A DNA stretch of 64,000 nucleotides from Nocardia sp. NBC_00416 (GTDB taxonomy: Bacteria; Actinomycetota; Actinomycetes; Mycobacteriales; Mycobacteriaceae): the NCBI RefSeq assembly GCF_036032445.1, contig NZ_CP107932.1:2234501-2298500 (forward strand), read 5' to 3'. The position numbers and the translations under genes are program-made. Positions 14,765-23,412 of this stretch are shown in pieces. The first letter of the stretch is position 1, and every line of letters begins with the position of its first letter. The notes below the pieces were generated by a model. That model saw only the letters and a program-made list of their open reading frames with translations, had not been told where the DNA came from and searched no databases.

Positions 14765-16354
14765 ATGGTCACCAGCATCCCCGAATTGCTCGCCCCGCAC
14801 ATCCGGCCGGACAACAGCGCTCCGGCGCAACGTTTCGCCACGTCGCGGGGATGGCGGCAGCGGAGCTATGCCGATCTGTGGCACCTGATCCGCTCGACCG
14901 CCGACGCCCTCCACGCACGTGGTGTACGACACGGGGACCGAGTTGCGATCCAGTTGCGGACGCGCGCCGATTGGTCCGTCGTCGATCTGGCGGCAGCAAT
15001 GCTCGGCGCCCCGCTGGTTCCGGTTTATCCCACCAGCGCGCCCGCCCAGTTGCTCGATATCGTCGAACGAACGAGACCTGCCGTCCTCGTCGTGGAGGCA
15101 CTGCACGACGTACCCGCCATGGATGCGGACGGGCCCGAGATAGTGCGCGTGGGCGCCGAGGACGGCGATCTCGGCGAGTTGGCGGGCGGCCCGGACGCCG
15201 GTTCCCGGCCGGCGGTGCAATCGGCGGACCTGTACTCCATCTCGTTCTCGTCGGGTTCGACGGGGAAACCGAAGGGATGCCTGCTCACCCATGGCAGCTA
15301 CGCCGCGGTCGTCGAGATGGCGGTGGCCGCCGAGACCCATCCGTGGCACGGACTCGCGCATCGGGAAACCGCGTTCGTCTTCCTGCCGCTGGCCCACGCA
15401 TCGGCACGGCTACAGCAATTGACCACCTTCGCCGTGGGCGGCGAACTCGTGTACGGATCCGGCGACACCGCACAGATACTGGAACAGATCGCGCGGACGC
15501 GACCCACCTATGTCCCCGGGGTGCCGCGGCTGTTCGAGAGCGCGTACCTGCGGGCCGACCGAGACCCGGACAGGCTGCGCGCGATGTTCGGAGACCGGCT
15601 GGTGTACGCCCTCACCGGCGGTGCGCCGATCGCGCCGGAGATGCTGTCCGCGTACGCGGACGCGGGGATCTCACTGGTCGAGGGCTACGGACTCACCGAG
15701 ACCTCGACCGCCCTGACCATCTCGACACCGCACGACAATCGCCCGGGAACGGTGGGCCGCGCCCTATCCGGGGTGGAGCTGCGCATCGCCGGCGACGGTG
15801 AGATCCTGGCGCGCGGCCCGAATATGTTCTCGGGCTACCTCGACGACCCGCAAGCGACAGCGCGAGCATTACGCGACGGCTGGTTCCACACAGGCGACCT
15901 GGGGCAGCTGGACGCGGACGGCTATCTCACGGTGACCGGCCGGAAGAAGAATCTGATCGTCACCTCGACCGGAAAGAATGTCGCGCCCGAATTCGCCGAG
16001 AACGTATTCCGGCAGAGCTGCCGGCTCGACGGCGTCGTGGTCGCCGGAGACGGCCGGCCGTATCTCGTCGCGGTGGTGACGGCCGGACATCACCGCGTCG
16101 ACGACGGCGAATTGACGGCTGCCGCGCGGCGCGTCAACGCCGAAGTCTCCCCGCCCGAATGGGTTCGCAAGATCGTCGTCGTCGACCGCGCGCTGTCCAG
16201 GGCCGACGGCGAACTGACCGACAGCGGAAAGACCGTGCGGCACATCGTGCTGGCCAATATGGCCGGCACCCTCGACGACGTCTACCGCGGCACAGTGCGC
16301 GACGGTGTCCGCGTGATCGACACGGTAGCGAGTCCACTGCGATCGGCGGGCTGA
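14765..16354 (+). CDS. AMP-forming acyl-CoA synthetase (FadD15-like long-chain type)
   Basis: This 529-residue adenylate-forming enzyme converts a carboxylic acid, ATP and CoA to acyl-CoA, AMP and PPi. Visible core motifs are SFSSGSTGKPKGCLLTH (P-loop, about residues 160-176), VEGYGLTETST (about 305), and HTGDLGQLDADGYLTVTGRK, with the hinge and NLIVTSTGKNVAPE near 390-410. The last motif and HGLAHRETAFVFLPLAHASAR are typical of the long-chain/FadD15-like clade. The C-terminal domain ends early compared with about 600-residue members, and the final lysine motif appears as ELTDSGKTVRH. The start ATG 14765 follows AGGTGGGAAA. The ABC transporter genes begin 54 bases downstream, so co-transcription is likely. 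Confidence 0.88.
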   Translation: MVTSIPELLAPHIRPDNSAPAQRFATSRGWRQRSYADLWHLIRSTADALHARGVRHGDRVAIQLRTRADWSVVDLAAAMLGAPLVPVYPTSAPAQLLDIVERTRPAVLVVEALHDVPAMDADGPEIVRVGAEDGDLGELAGGPDAGSRPAVQSADLYSISFSSGSTGKPKGCLLTHGSYAAVVEMAVAAETHPWHGLAHRETAFVFLPLAHASARLQQLTTFAVGGELVYGSGDTAQILEQIARTRPTYVPGVPRLFESAYLRADRDPDRLRAMFGDRLVYALTGGAPIAPEMLSAYADAGISLVEGYGLTETSTALTISTPHDNRPGTVGRALSGVELRIAGDGEILARGPNMFSGYLDDPQATARALRDGWFHTGDLGQLDADGYLTVTGRKKNLIVTSTGKNVAPEFAENVFRQSCRLDGVVVAGDGRPYLVAVVTAGHHRVDDGELTAAARRVNAEVSPPEWVRKIVVVDRALSRADGELTDSGKTVRHIVLANMAGTLDDVYRGTVRDGVRVIDTVASPLRSAG

Positions 16355-16408
16355 TCCACCGCCCTTTTCATCTTCGCCGGAAACGGATCCCGTCGAAATA
16401 GGAGAACA

Positions 16409-17722
16409 ATGAAGAAACGCTTTCGTGGCCGCCTCGGCGTATTCGCCGCCGCCGCTGCCGCCGTCTCGATGCTCGCCGCCTGCGCGTCCGGGCTCGACGG
16501 TTCCGGAAACGCGGCCGCACCGTTCATCCCGCCGGCCGCGACGGCGAGCGCGGGCGAGACCATCCCGCGCGCCACCGTGAAAGCCGGGTTCTCGCCCTAC
16601 GGTGATGAACTGCTGGGCGTGGCGGGCATCGCCCGGGGCTATTTCGACCAGGTGGGAATCACCGTCGATCCGGCACCCAACGGCGCCCAGACCGACCTCA
16701 TCGGTTCATTGACACCGTTGCTCAACAACCAGATCCAACTCGGTTCCGGATACATTTCGGCGATACCACCGCAATTGGACAATGTGAACAACGTGGTGGG
16801 GTTCGGTATCAGTGATGTCTTCTACGGCTACCGGATTCTCGCCCCGGCGGGCAAATACAAGACGCTCTCTCAGGTCATGGCCTCCGGCCTGTCCTACGAG
16901 GAGGCCGTAGCGGCAGTCCTCGACCAGGTGAAGGGTCACGATGTCATCCTGCGCCAGGGCGTCGCACCCACCTTCTACAACCTCATCACCGGTACCGCGG
17001 GTGGGTCGATGACCGATTGGAACGTCCAGCATCTCGCCAACCCCGATATCGTCCGCGCGGCGCAGTCGGGGCAGGCCGACTTCGTCTCCCCCACCGGCGC
17101 GGTCGAAATAGTCCGATTGCAGATGGACGGCTGGGAACCATTGATCGACCTGCGGCAGGTCATCGACAATATGCCTGCGGCGGATACCGTTGCACTGCGC
17201 TCGACCTTTTCCGGATATCTGACGACGACCGACTACGCGGAACAGAATTGGGACACGCTGTTGCGGTTCACCAGCGTGATATACCGGCTGATCGACGATA
17301 TGCGCGCGGACCCGGTCGGCACGGCCGCCGATTTCGTCGACTACGTGAACAGCTACACCGGGTCCGCGCTGACCGCCGAAGAGCTGGCCGCGACCTTCGA
17401 CGGCCTGTACTCCCTGCGGGATTTCGAGGCCGCGGCGGCGTTGTACGGCGATAACGACGATGCTTTCAATTTCCGTAAGGTCGCGGGCGCCCAGGTCGCC
17501 GAACTCGCCGCACAACAGGTGATCGGCGACGGGCACAGCGCGGACCAGATCAGCATCGCCGGTCAGGTCTACCGGGCACTCGCCGACTACCGGGCGAAGG
17601 CCGACACCGCCCTCGCCGCCGCGCCGGACGGCGGACTGAAGCAGGCGGCTCGCGCCCAGTACGACGCGCGCAACTACCTCGACGCCTATCGCCTGGCCGC
17701 CGCGGCGAACGGCGCCGCATGA
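16409..17722 (+). CDS. ABC transporter substrate-binding lipoprotein (NMT1/SsuA-like)
   Basis: This 437-residue protein has a classical lipoprotein signal: the positively charged MKKRFRGRLGVFAA, a hydrophobic stretch and the lipobox MLAAC with the lipidated cysteine near residue 25. The mature part starts VKAGFSPYGDELLGVAGIARGYFDQVGITV, split across a strand and helix, which is the typical opening of the SsuA/TauA/ThiY family. That family binds sulfonates, taurine, pyrimidine precursors or related small anions. An AGGAGA ribosome site precedes ATG 16409. The stop overlaps the ATG of the permease gene (ATGA). The ligand is not deducible; the downstream hydantoinase and aminotransferase genes suggest a nitrogenous compound. 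Confidence 0.87.
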   Translation: MKKRFRGRLGVFAAAAAAVSMLAACASGLDGSGNAAAPFIPPAATASAGETIPRATVKAGFSPYGDELLGVAGIARGYFDQVGITVDPAPNGAQTDLIGSLTPLLNNQIQLGSGYISAIPPQLDNVNNVVGFGISDVFYGYRILAPAGKYKTLSQVMASGLSYEEAVAAVLDQVKGHDVILRQGVAPTFYNLITGTAGGSMTDWNVQHLANPDIVRAAQSGQADFVSPTGAVEIVRLQMDGWEPLIDLRQVIDNMPAADTVALRSTFSGYLTTTDYAEQNWDTLLRFTSVIYRLIDDMRADPVGTAADFVDYVNSYTGSALTAEELAATFDGLYSLRDFEAAAALYGDNDDAFNFRKVAGAQVAELAAQQVIGDGHSADQISIAGQVYRALADYRAKADTALAAAPDGGLKQAARAQYDARNYLDAYRLAAAANGAA

Positions 17723-18597
17723 CGACAACATCGAGCCCGGCCGCGGCGACCATGGACCTGCCGGCCGCGACCCGCCCCACGATCCGGTCCGGCCCGGGCC
17801 GACGGCCGGGCCGGTGGCGGGAACCGCTCGGCGCGGCGGGCTGGCGGATACTGGGCCTGGCCGCTTTCCTCATCGTCTGGCATCTCCTCGCGCTGAGTAT
17901 CGGCTCTCGGGCGATTCTGCCGGGACCGTGGGAGGTGGCCACCGATTTCGCGGACAGCTTCGTAGACGATCCGGGCCTTCGATACCTCGGGGTGCGGTCC
18001 CCCGGCGTCGCGACCAATCTCGCCTGGACGGTGGGACTGGCGGTGGTGGCGTGGGCCGCCGGAAGCGCCCTGGGCGCGGCGGTGGGCCTGCTCAGCTCGC
18101 GAATCCAGTGGATTCGCAATATCTCCGAGCCGTTGTTCTTCGTGTTCGGAGCGGTTCCCGCCTTGGTACTGGCCCCGTTCTTCCTCGTCTGGTTCGGACA
18201 GGGACACCTGAACAAGATGGTGTTGGTCGGCTTCTACTGTTTCGTCTCGGTCGGGCTCGTCGCGCAATCCGCCGCCGCCGCGTTCCCGCCCTCATTCGAG
18301 GAGTACGCGGCGACCCAGGGCCTGAACTCGCGGGCCCGATTCCGGTACGTGATCGTGCCCGGCACGCTCCCGTCCGTGCTGTCGGGGCTCCGGATCGCGC
18401 TGGCGACCGGTATCGCGGTCCAGGCGACCGTCGAACTGCTCGGATCGCAGATCGGAATCGGCCGTCTGATCGCGCTGCGCGCCGGTCAGGGCGACGTATC
18501 CGGTGTTCTCGGTTTATCGATCGCCCTGGGCCTGGTGGCGATCTTCCTCGACCTCGTGCTGCGCCGGGGCATCCGAACTCTCACGCGCTGGCAGTGA
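17719..18597 (+). CDS. ABC transporter permease (SsuC/TauC-like), first of two
   Basis: This 292-residue inner-membrane permease has about six hydrophobic segments. It starts with a polar N-terminus and a first helix, ILGLAAFLIVWHLLALS. The EAA loop region reads EEYAATQGLNSRARFRYVIV followed by PGTLPSVLSGLRIAL, the contact site for the ATPase in BPD-type permeases. It overlaps the binding-protein stop by ATGA. The ATP-binding gene follows after 16 bases. Presence of two different permeases around one ATPase gene suggests a heterodimeric channel. Confidence 0.9.
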   Translation: MTTTSSPAAATMDLPAATRPTIRSGPGRRPGRWREPLGAAGWRILGLAAFLIVWHLLALSIGSRAILPGPWEVATDFADSFVDDPGLRYLGVRSPGVATNLAWTVGLAVVAWAAGSALGAAVGLLSSRIQWIRNISEPLFFVFGAVPALVLAPFFLVWFGQGHLNKMVLVGFYCFVSVGLVAQSAAAAFPPSFEEYAATQGLNSRARFRYVIVPGTLPSVLSGLRIALATGIAVQATVELLGSQIGIGRLIALRAGQGDVSGVLGLSIALGLVAIFLDLVLRRGIRTLTRWQ

Positions 18598-18613
18598 CAG
18601 AAGTGGAGCAGTT

Positions 18614-19414
18614 ATGACGACAGAAGCGATAGCGCCCGTCGGAGTTGCCGACCTGGCTTTCGAGATCACCGATCTGACCGTGTCCTTCGGAAAGGGGGCA
18701 GCGGCGATCACGCCGTTGAAAGAGCTCTCCCTCGGGGTTCCGCGCGGCCAGTTCCTCTGCGTTCTCGGTCCCTCCGGCCAGGGCAAGAGCACACTGCTGC
18801 GGTGTATGGCCGGCCTCCAGGACGCCACCTCCGGCACGGTCCGGGCCGAAGGACAGGTGGTCACCGGACCGGACGCCAATCTCGGGATGGTGTTCCAGCA
18901 GGACGCGATTCCCCAGTGGTTGCGGGTGCGCGACAACATCTCCTTCGGACCCCGCATGCGCAAGGTCCCCGCCCGGGAATGGCAGCCGCGCGTCGACCAT
19001 TTCCTCTCGGCCGTGGGCCTATCCGGGCGGGAGAACGCCTGGCCCAAGGAGTTGTCCGGCGGGATGCGCAAACGCGTCGCCATCGGGGCGGTGTTCGCCA
19101 ACGACCCCGATATCCTGCTGATGGACGAGCCGTTCGGGTCGCTGGACTATTTCACCAGAGCGACGCTGCACAGCACACTGCTCGACCTGTGGACCGAGAC
19201 GCGCAAGACCATCGTGTTCGTCACCCACGATGTCGACGAGGCGTTGAAGCTCGCCGATCGGATCGTGGTGGTCACCGACGGAAAGGTCGGCGCGGATATC
19301 GAATTGCCGTTCGGCCGTCCTCGTGACGACGGGCTCCGGATGGACCCCGAGGCCGACCGGATCCGGCGGGGCCTGCTCGAGGTCCTGCAGGCGCCCGCGG
19401 GCAGGCAATCGTGA
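18614..19414 (+). CDS. ABC transporter ATP-binding protein (SsuB/TauB-like)
   Basis: This 266-residue ATPase has Walker A GPSGQGKST near residues 53-61, the Q-loop in LGMVFQQDAIPQWL, the signature LSGGMRKRVAIG, Walker B DILLMDEPFGSLD and the switch histidine in VFVTHDVDE. These are all intact, so it should energise import through the flanking permeases. ATG 18614 is preferred because GTGGAGCAG precedes it and the N-terminus before the first beta strand is short. Its stop overlaps the GTG start of the second permease (GTGA). Confidence 0.92.
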   Translation: MTTEAIAPVGVADLAFEITDLTVSFGKGAAAITPLKELSLGVPRGQFLCVLGPSGQGKSTLLRCMAGLQDATSGTVRAEGQVVTGPDANLGMVFQQDAIPQWLRVRDNISFGPRMRKVPAREWQPRVDHFLSAVGLSGRENAWPKELSGGMRKRVAIGAVFANDPDILLMDEPFGSLDYFTRATLHSTLLDLWTETRKTIVFVTHDVDEALKLADRIVVVTDGKVGADIELPFGRPRDDGLRMDPEADRIRRGLLEVLQAPAGRQS

Positions 19415-20292
19415 CCGCGGTCCACCCGGCGCCGGCGGCGAACCCGGTGCGGCGTTCGAAACTGGTCCTGCGCACCCGGGCGAAGACATCGAGCATCCTC
19501 GGCGGGTTGCTCGTCGGACTGCTCGCCTGGGAACTCGCCGCCCGGGTCATGGCGGCGACCAACGAGCAGGCCGATCGAGTGCTGCCGTCGCTGGCGACCG
19601 TCGCGCGACGCGGTTTCCTCGGGCTCGGCCACTACTACTCGGGCGGGCTCGGTGTCGCGGCCGGCGGTGACGGCGAAATCGTCTCGGCCGCGGCCGCGCT
19701 GGTGTACAACGGTCTGGTCACCACCGGCCGCGTGGCGATCGGACTGGTCCTGGCCGTCGCGGCCGGTACCGTGCTGGGTCTGCTGGTCGCGGCGGTTCGT
19801 CCGGTCCGGCTCGGCGTCTCGGGGGCGGCGGAACTGATGCGGATGCTGCCCGCCCTGGCGATGGCGCCGCTGTTCACCCTGTGGTTCGGCGCGACGTCGA
19901 CGGCCAGTGTGGTGTTCATCGTGTTCGGCGCGGCGTTCATCGTGCTGATCGCGGTGCTGAACGCCGTGGCGAACCTGGCGCCGCAGATCACGGAGTACCC
20001 GCGCACGCTGGGCGTCTCGACGCGGTCACTGTACGTCCGGGTGATCCTCCCGGCGATTCTGCCCGAACTGCGCGGACCGTTGATGTTCGCGGGCCTGGTC
20101 GCCTGGACCAGTGTGCTGGCCTCGGAGATGTACGGCCTGGAATCCGGTCTCGGCTGGATGCTCAACGACACGCTGCGCTTCTCCCAGATCGACCGGATGT
20201 TCGTCGTCGCCGTCGTGTTCTCGGCACTCGCGCTGACCACGATGAAGGTCGTCGGGGCGCTCGTGAACCGGGCCACGAGGTGGAATTCCTGA
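19411..20292 (+). CDS. ABC transporter permease, second of two
   Basis: This 293-residue permease begins at GTG 19411, overlapping the ATPase stop by GTGA. The first membrane helix is ILGGLLVGLLAWELAARVMA. The EAA loop reads EYPRTLGVSTRSLYVRVILP. It is unusually divergent from the first permease: between helix 1 and 2 there is a periplasmic insertion, GLGHYYSGGLGVAAGGDGEI. It is likely the heterodimer partner of the upstream permease. A strong terminator hairpin follows at 20301. Confidence 0.9.
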   Translation: MTAVHPAPAANPVRRSKLVLRTRAKTSSILGGLLVGLLAWELAARVMAATNEQADRVLPSLATVARRGFLGLGHYYSGGLGVAAGGDGEIVSAAAALVYNGLVTTGRVAIGLVLAVAAGTVLGLLVAAVRPVRLGVSGAAELMRMLPALAMAPLFTLWFGATSTASVVFIVFGAAFIVLIAVLNAVANLAPQITEYPRTLGVSTRSLYVRVILPAILPELRGPLMFAGLVAWTSVLASEMYGLESGLGWMLNDTLRFSQIDRMFVVAVVFSALALTTMKVVGALVNRATRWNS

Positions 20293-20300
20293 TCCGGATA

Positions 20301-20336
20301 CCCGGGTGGGCCGGTCCCGATCCGTGCCCACCCGGG
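20301..20336. terminator. Bidirectional terminator between ABC operon and IclR gene
   Basis: Perfect 11-base arms CCCGGGTGGGC (20301-20311) and GCCCACCCGGG (20326-20336) enclose a 14-base loop. It lies in the 55-base gap between convergent genes. Confidence 0.75.
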
Positions 20337-20347
20337 CCCGCACGGAA

Positions 20348-21124
20348 TCAGTACAGCGCGGTGCTCAATGGAAGCCGGATGCCGATCGCCGCCGCCGATT
20401 CCCGCAGTTCGGGCAACCAGCCGAGCATGCGATCCTGCGAGACACGGAACACCGGAGCCGAGATGCACAGGGCGGCGGCGATTTCCGCGCGACCGTTGCG
20501 CACCGGAACCGCGATCGCCCGGACACCCGGGTCGAATTCCTCGTTCGCGGTCGCGAAATCGTCGGACCGCACCCTGTCCAGTTCAGCGGTCAGCCGACTC
20601 CGTTCGGTGACGGTGTTCGCGGTCCACGCGTCGAGGGTCAGCTCGTCGAGGATCGCTTCCAACCGTTCGGGATCGAGCTGGCCGAGCAGGACCTTCCCCG
20701 TCGAGGTGGCATGCAGGGGTTCGCTCTCGCCGACCGAACCGCGGATCCCGACGGCCTGTTCGGTGCCGACCTTCTCGATGAACAAGGCGCGGCTGTTGCT
20801 CAGCACCGCCAGTTGGACGGTCTCACCGGTCTTACGGCTCAGCTCCCGCATGAGCGGCCGGGCCGTCTCGGCGATGGAGAGCACACCGGACACCTTGGTC
20901 GCCAGTTCGAAGACGCGAACGCCGAGGCGGTAGGTCTTGTCGGACGGGTCGAAGCTGACGAAGCCGTGTTCCACTTCGGTGTGCAGGAGCCGGTGCACGG
21001 TGCTCACGGCCAGCTTCGTCGCCCGGGAGATATCGGTGGCCGTTGCGCCACGCGGGTGATCACCGAGGGTTTGCAGCAACAGGAGCCCTTTCGACAGCAT
21101 CCCCTGCGATTCGGCGGGTGGCAT
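20348..21124 (-). CDS. IclR-family transcriptional regulator
   Basis: This 258-residue protein has the IclR winged helix at the N-terminus: GLLLLQTLGDHPRGATATDI with recognition helix LAVSTVHRLLHTEVEHGFV. The effector-binding domain follows, with TGETVQLAVLSNSRALFIEK, LHATSTGKVLLGQL and IAVPVRNGRAEIAAALCIS. IclR proteins repress or activate catabolic operons in response to a small metabolite. It is divergent from hyuA, and the shared gap holds a TTCCAT-type palindrome. An excellent AGGAGGAAC precedes ATG 21124. It most likely governs hyuA-hyuB-aminotransferase and possibly the convergent transporter. Confidence 0.92.
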   Translation of the reverse strand: MPPAESQGMLSKGLLLLQTLGDHPRGATATDISRATKLAVSTVHRLLHTEVEHGFVSFDPSDKTYRLGVRVFELATKVSGVLSIAETARPLMRELSRKTGETVQLAVLSNSRALFIEKVGTEQAVGIRGSVGESEPLHATSTGKVLLGQLDPERLEAILDELTLDAWTANTVTERSRLTAELDRVRSDDFATANEEFDPGVRAIAVPVRNGRAEIAAALCISAPVFRVSQDRMLGWLPELRESAAAIGIRLPLSTALY

Positions 21125-21252
21125 GTTCCTCCTTGTGCTCGACCCGGGTCCGCGACCCGGTTTCTGCGAGCCCGTTTTCAGGGCCGCGATAGCAGTTCGT
21201 TCAATGGGAAAGTATTCCGCACTACAAGAATCTACGACAGATCCACGGCCTC

Positions 21253-21325
21253 TTCCATTTGACTGCCGCCAGAATCAGCGCTTAATCTCATTCCATACAG
21301 CAGATTAGCTTTCCATCAGATGGAA
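21253..21325. promoter_or_regulatory. Candidate IclR operator region upstream of hyuA
   Basis: A perfect palindrome TTCCAT-cag-ATGGAA lies at 21311-21325, 30 bases before the hyuA GTG. Two further TTCCAT half-sites in the same orientation occur at 21253 and 21291. The 6-3-6 geometry and the TGGAA/TTCCA half-site resemble known IclR-family operators. The regulator is encoded 130-200 bases away on the other strand. Confidence 0.6.
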
Positions 21326-21354
21326 TTCTGGTCGATCTGGACGAAGGGTACGAC

Positions 21355-23412
21355 GTGAAACGCATCGGTATCGACGCGGGTGGCACATTCACCGACGCAG
21401 TCCTCTGGGACGAAGAAACAGGACTCGTCAGCAGCGCGAAGGTGTCCTCTCGCGGCGGCGACCCGGCGGGAGCGGTCCTGGCCGCGGCCCAGCGTGTCGT
21501 CGAGCTGGCGCCGGAGGGATCGGCCGGAAGCATTCGAGACCTCGTACACGGCACGACCATCGGTACGAATCTGAGCCTCGAGCGCAACGGCCCACGCATC
21601 GCGCTGCTCACCACGCGCGGATTCCGCGACGTGCTGGAGATCGGACGCCTCACCCGGCCCGCCGACAGCCTCTACGACCTGCTCGACACCGGCGCCGCCC
21701 CACTCGTCGCCCGCCGGGACCGATTCGAGGTGACCGAACGACTGGGCAACGACGGCGCGGTGATGACCGAACTCGACGAGGAATCGGTGCGCGACGCGGT
21801 CCGCCGGATCCTCGCGCGCGGAATCACCAGTGTCGCCGTCAGTTTCCTGTACTCGTACCTCAACGATTCCCATGAACGCCGCACGGCCGAGATCATCCGT
21901 GACACGGCGCCCGGACTGGCGATCTCGCTGTCGAGCGAGGTGATGCCGCAGGTACGCGAATACGAACGCACATCGACCACGGTGCTCAACGCCTATCTCA
22001 AACCCGTCTGCGCCCCCTACCTCACCGGCCTGGGCGAGCGGGTCGAACAGTGGAATCCGCGGGTTCGCACCTGGATCATGCAGTCCAACGGCGGCATCAC
22101 CTCGACCGAGCGCGCTGCCCGCACGCCTGTCAATCTCCTGCTCTCGGGCCCCAGCGGCGGCGTCGTCGCGAGCCGGCTGATCTCGCGCCGAACCGGATTG
22201 CGCAACATCATCACCGTCGATATGGGCGGCACGAGCTTCGACGTATGTCTCGTATCCGACCACGAGATCCCCTTGACCACGCGATCCACCTCCATGGATC
22301 TGCCCGTTCAGGTCCCGACGGTCGATATCGAGACCATCGGGACGGGGGGCGGGAGCATCGCGCATGTGGACTCCGGGGGGCAGTTCCTCGTCGGACCCGC
22401 CAGCGCCGGTGCGCATCCCGGCCCCGCCGCCTACGGCCGCGGCGGGACGGAACCCACCGTCACCGACGCCAATGTCGTGCTCGGCATTCTCGCGGACGGC
22501 ACCGTACTCGGCGACGATGTGCGCATCGATCGCGGCGCGGCGCTCGCCGCGTGCGAACGGCTGGGGAATCGGCTCGGGTTGTCCGCGGTGGACACCGCCC
22601 TCGGGATCCGGCGGATCAGCACCGCGGCGATGGCGGGGGCGGTGCGGGCGATGAGCGTCGGGAAGGGCCACGACCCCAGAACATTCGCCATGAACGCGTT
22701 CGGCGGAGCGGGACCCATGCACGCCGCGGATATCGCGCGCGAGTTGTCCATCCCCACCGTCGTCGTCCCGCCGGTCGCGGGCGTCCTCTCCGCAGTGGGC
22801 CTGGTGGTCTCCGATGTCGTGCACAACCACGCCACGAGCTTCACCGGCAGGCTCGGCGCCACGGTCGAGACGCAGCTGGACGAGGTCTTCGCCTCGATGT
22901 CACGGCGCGCGGTCACCGGGCTGACCGACGAGGGTGTGCCCGAGGCGGGCCGGTCGCTCGTACTCGAACTGGATCTGCACTACGCGGGCCAGAATTCGAC
23001 CCTCACCGTGCCGGTGGGAGATCTCTCCGTAGCCGGGTGGAGCGCACTCGTCGCGGAGCGTTTCCATGTGATGCACGAGAAGGCGAACGGGTTCCGAGTG
23101 GACGGTGAACCGGTCGACATCGCCGTCGCCCGGGTGTCCGCGATCGGACTGCTGACCGACAGCGCACTGCCGCCGGCCGATACCGCGACCCCGACGAACC
23201 CCGAACCTGCGGGAACGCGGGACCTGATCCTGTCGGCATCGGAGACCGTCGCCGTGCCCCGGTATGTGCGCGCGGATCTCCGTCCCGGCGACACCTTCCA
23301 CGGCGCGGCCATCGTCGACTCCGCCGATACGACGGTCGTCATCCCGCACGGATCGGTATCGCGCGTCGACGGCTACGGCAATCTCCTGATCGACCTGAAG
23401 GGGCAGGCATGA
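21355..23412 (+). CDS. hyuA: Hydantoinase/oxoprolinase family protein, subunit A
   Basis: This 685-residue protein belongs to the ATP-dependent HyuA/OplA family. These proteins use an actin-like ATPase fold to activate cyclic amides such as hydantoins or 5-oxoproline; some members carboxylate acetone. Visible motifs are RIGIDAGGTFTDAVL at the N-terminus, VHGTTIGTNLSLE, SGPSGGVVASRLISRR, and VDMGGTSFDVCLV with the phosphate loop. Later come TVDIETIGTGGGSIAHVD and MNAFGGAGPMHAADIAREL. Start is GTG 21355, with GAAGGG upstream. It overlaps hyuB by ATGA, consistent with a stoichiometric A-B complex. The exact substrate is open. Confidence 0.9.
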   Translation: MKRIGIDAGGTFTDAVLWDEETGLVSSAKVSSRGGDPAGAVLAAAQRVVELAPEGSAGSIRDLVHGTTIGTNLSLERNGPRIALLTTRGFRDVLEIGRLTRPADSLYDLLDTGAAPLVARRDRFEVTERLGNDGAVMTELDEESVRDAVRRILARGITSVAVSFLYSYLNDSHERRTAEIIRDTAPGLAISLSSEVMPQVREYERTSTTVLNAYLKPVCAPYLTGLGERVEQWNPRVRTWIMQSNGGITSTERAARTPVNLLLSGPSGGVVASRLISRRTGLRNIITVDMGGTSFDVCLVSDHEIPLTTRSTSMDLPVQVPTVDIETIGTGGGSIAHVDSGGQFLVGPASAGAHPGPAAYGRGGTEPTVTDANVVLGILADGTVLGDDVRIDRGAALAACERLGNRLGLSAVDTALGIRRISTAAMAGAVRAMSVGKGHDPRTFAMNAFGGAGPMHAADIARELSIPTVVVPPVAGVLSAVGLVVSDVVHNHATSFTGRLGATVETQLDEVFASMSRRAVTGLTDEGVPEAGRSLVLELDLHYAGQNSTLTVPVGDLSVAGWSALVAERFHVMHEKANGFRVDGEPVDIAVARVSAIGLLTDSALPPADTATPTNPEPAGTRDLILSASETVAVPRYVRADLRPGDTFHGAAIVDSADTTVVIPHGSVSRVDGYGNLLIDLKGQA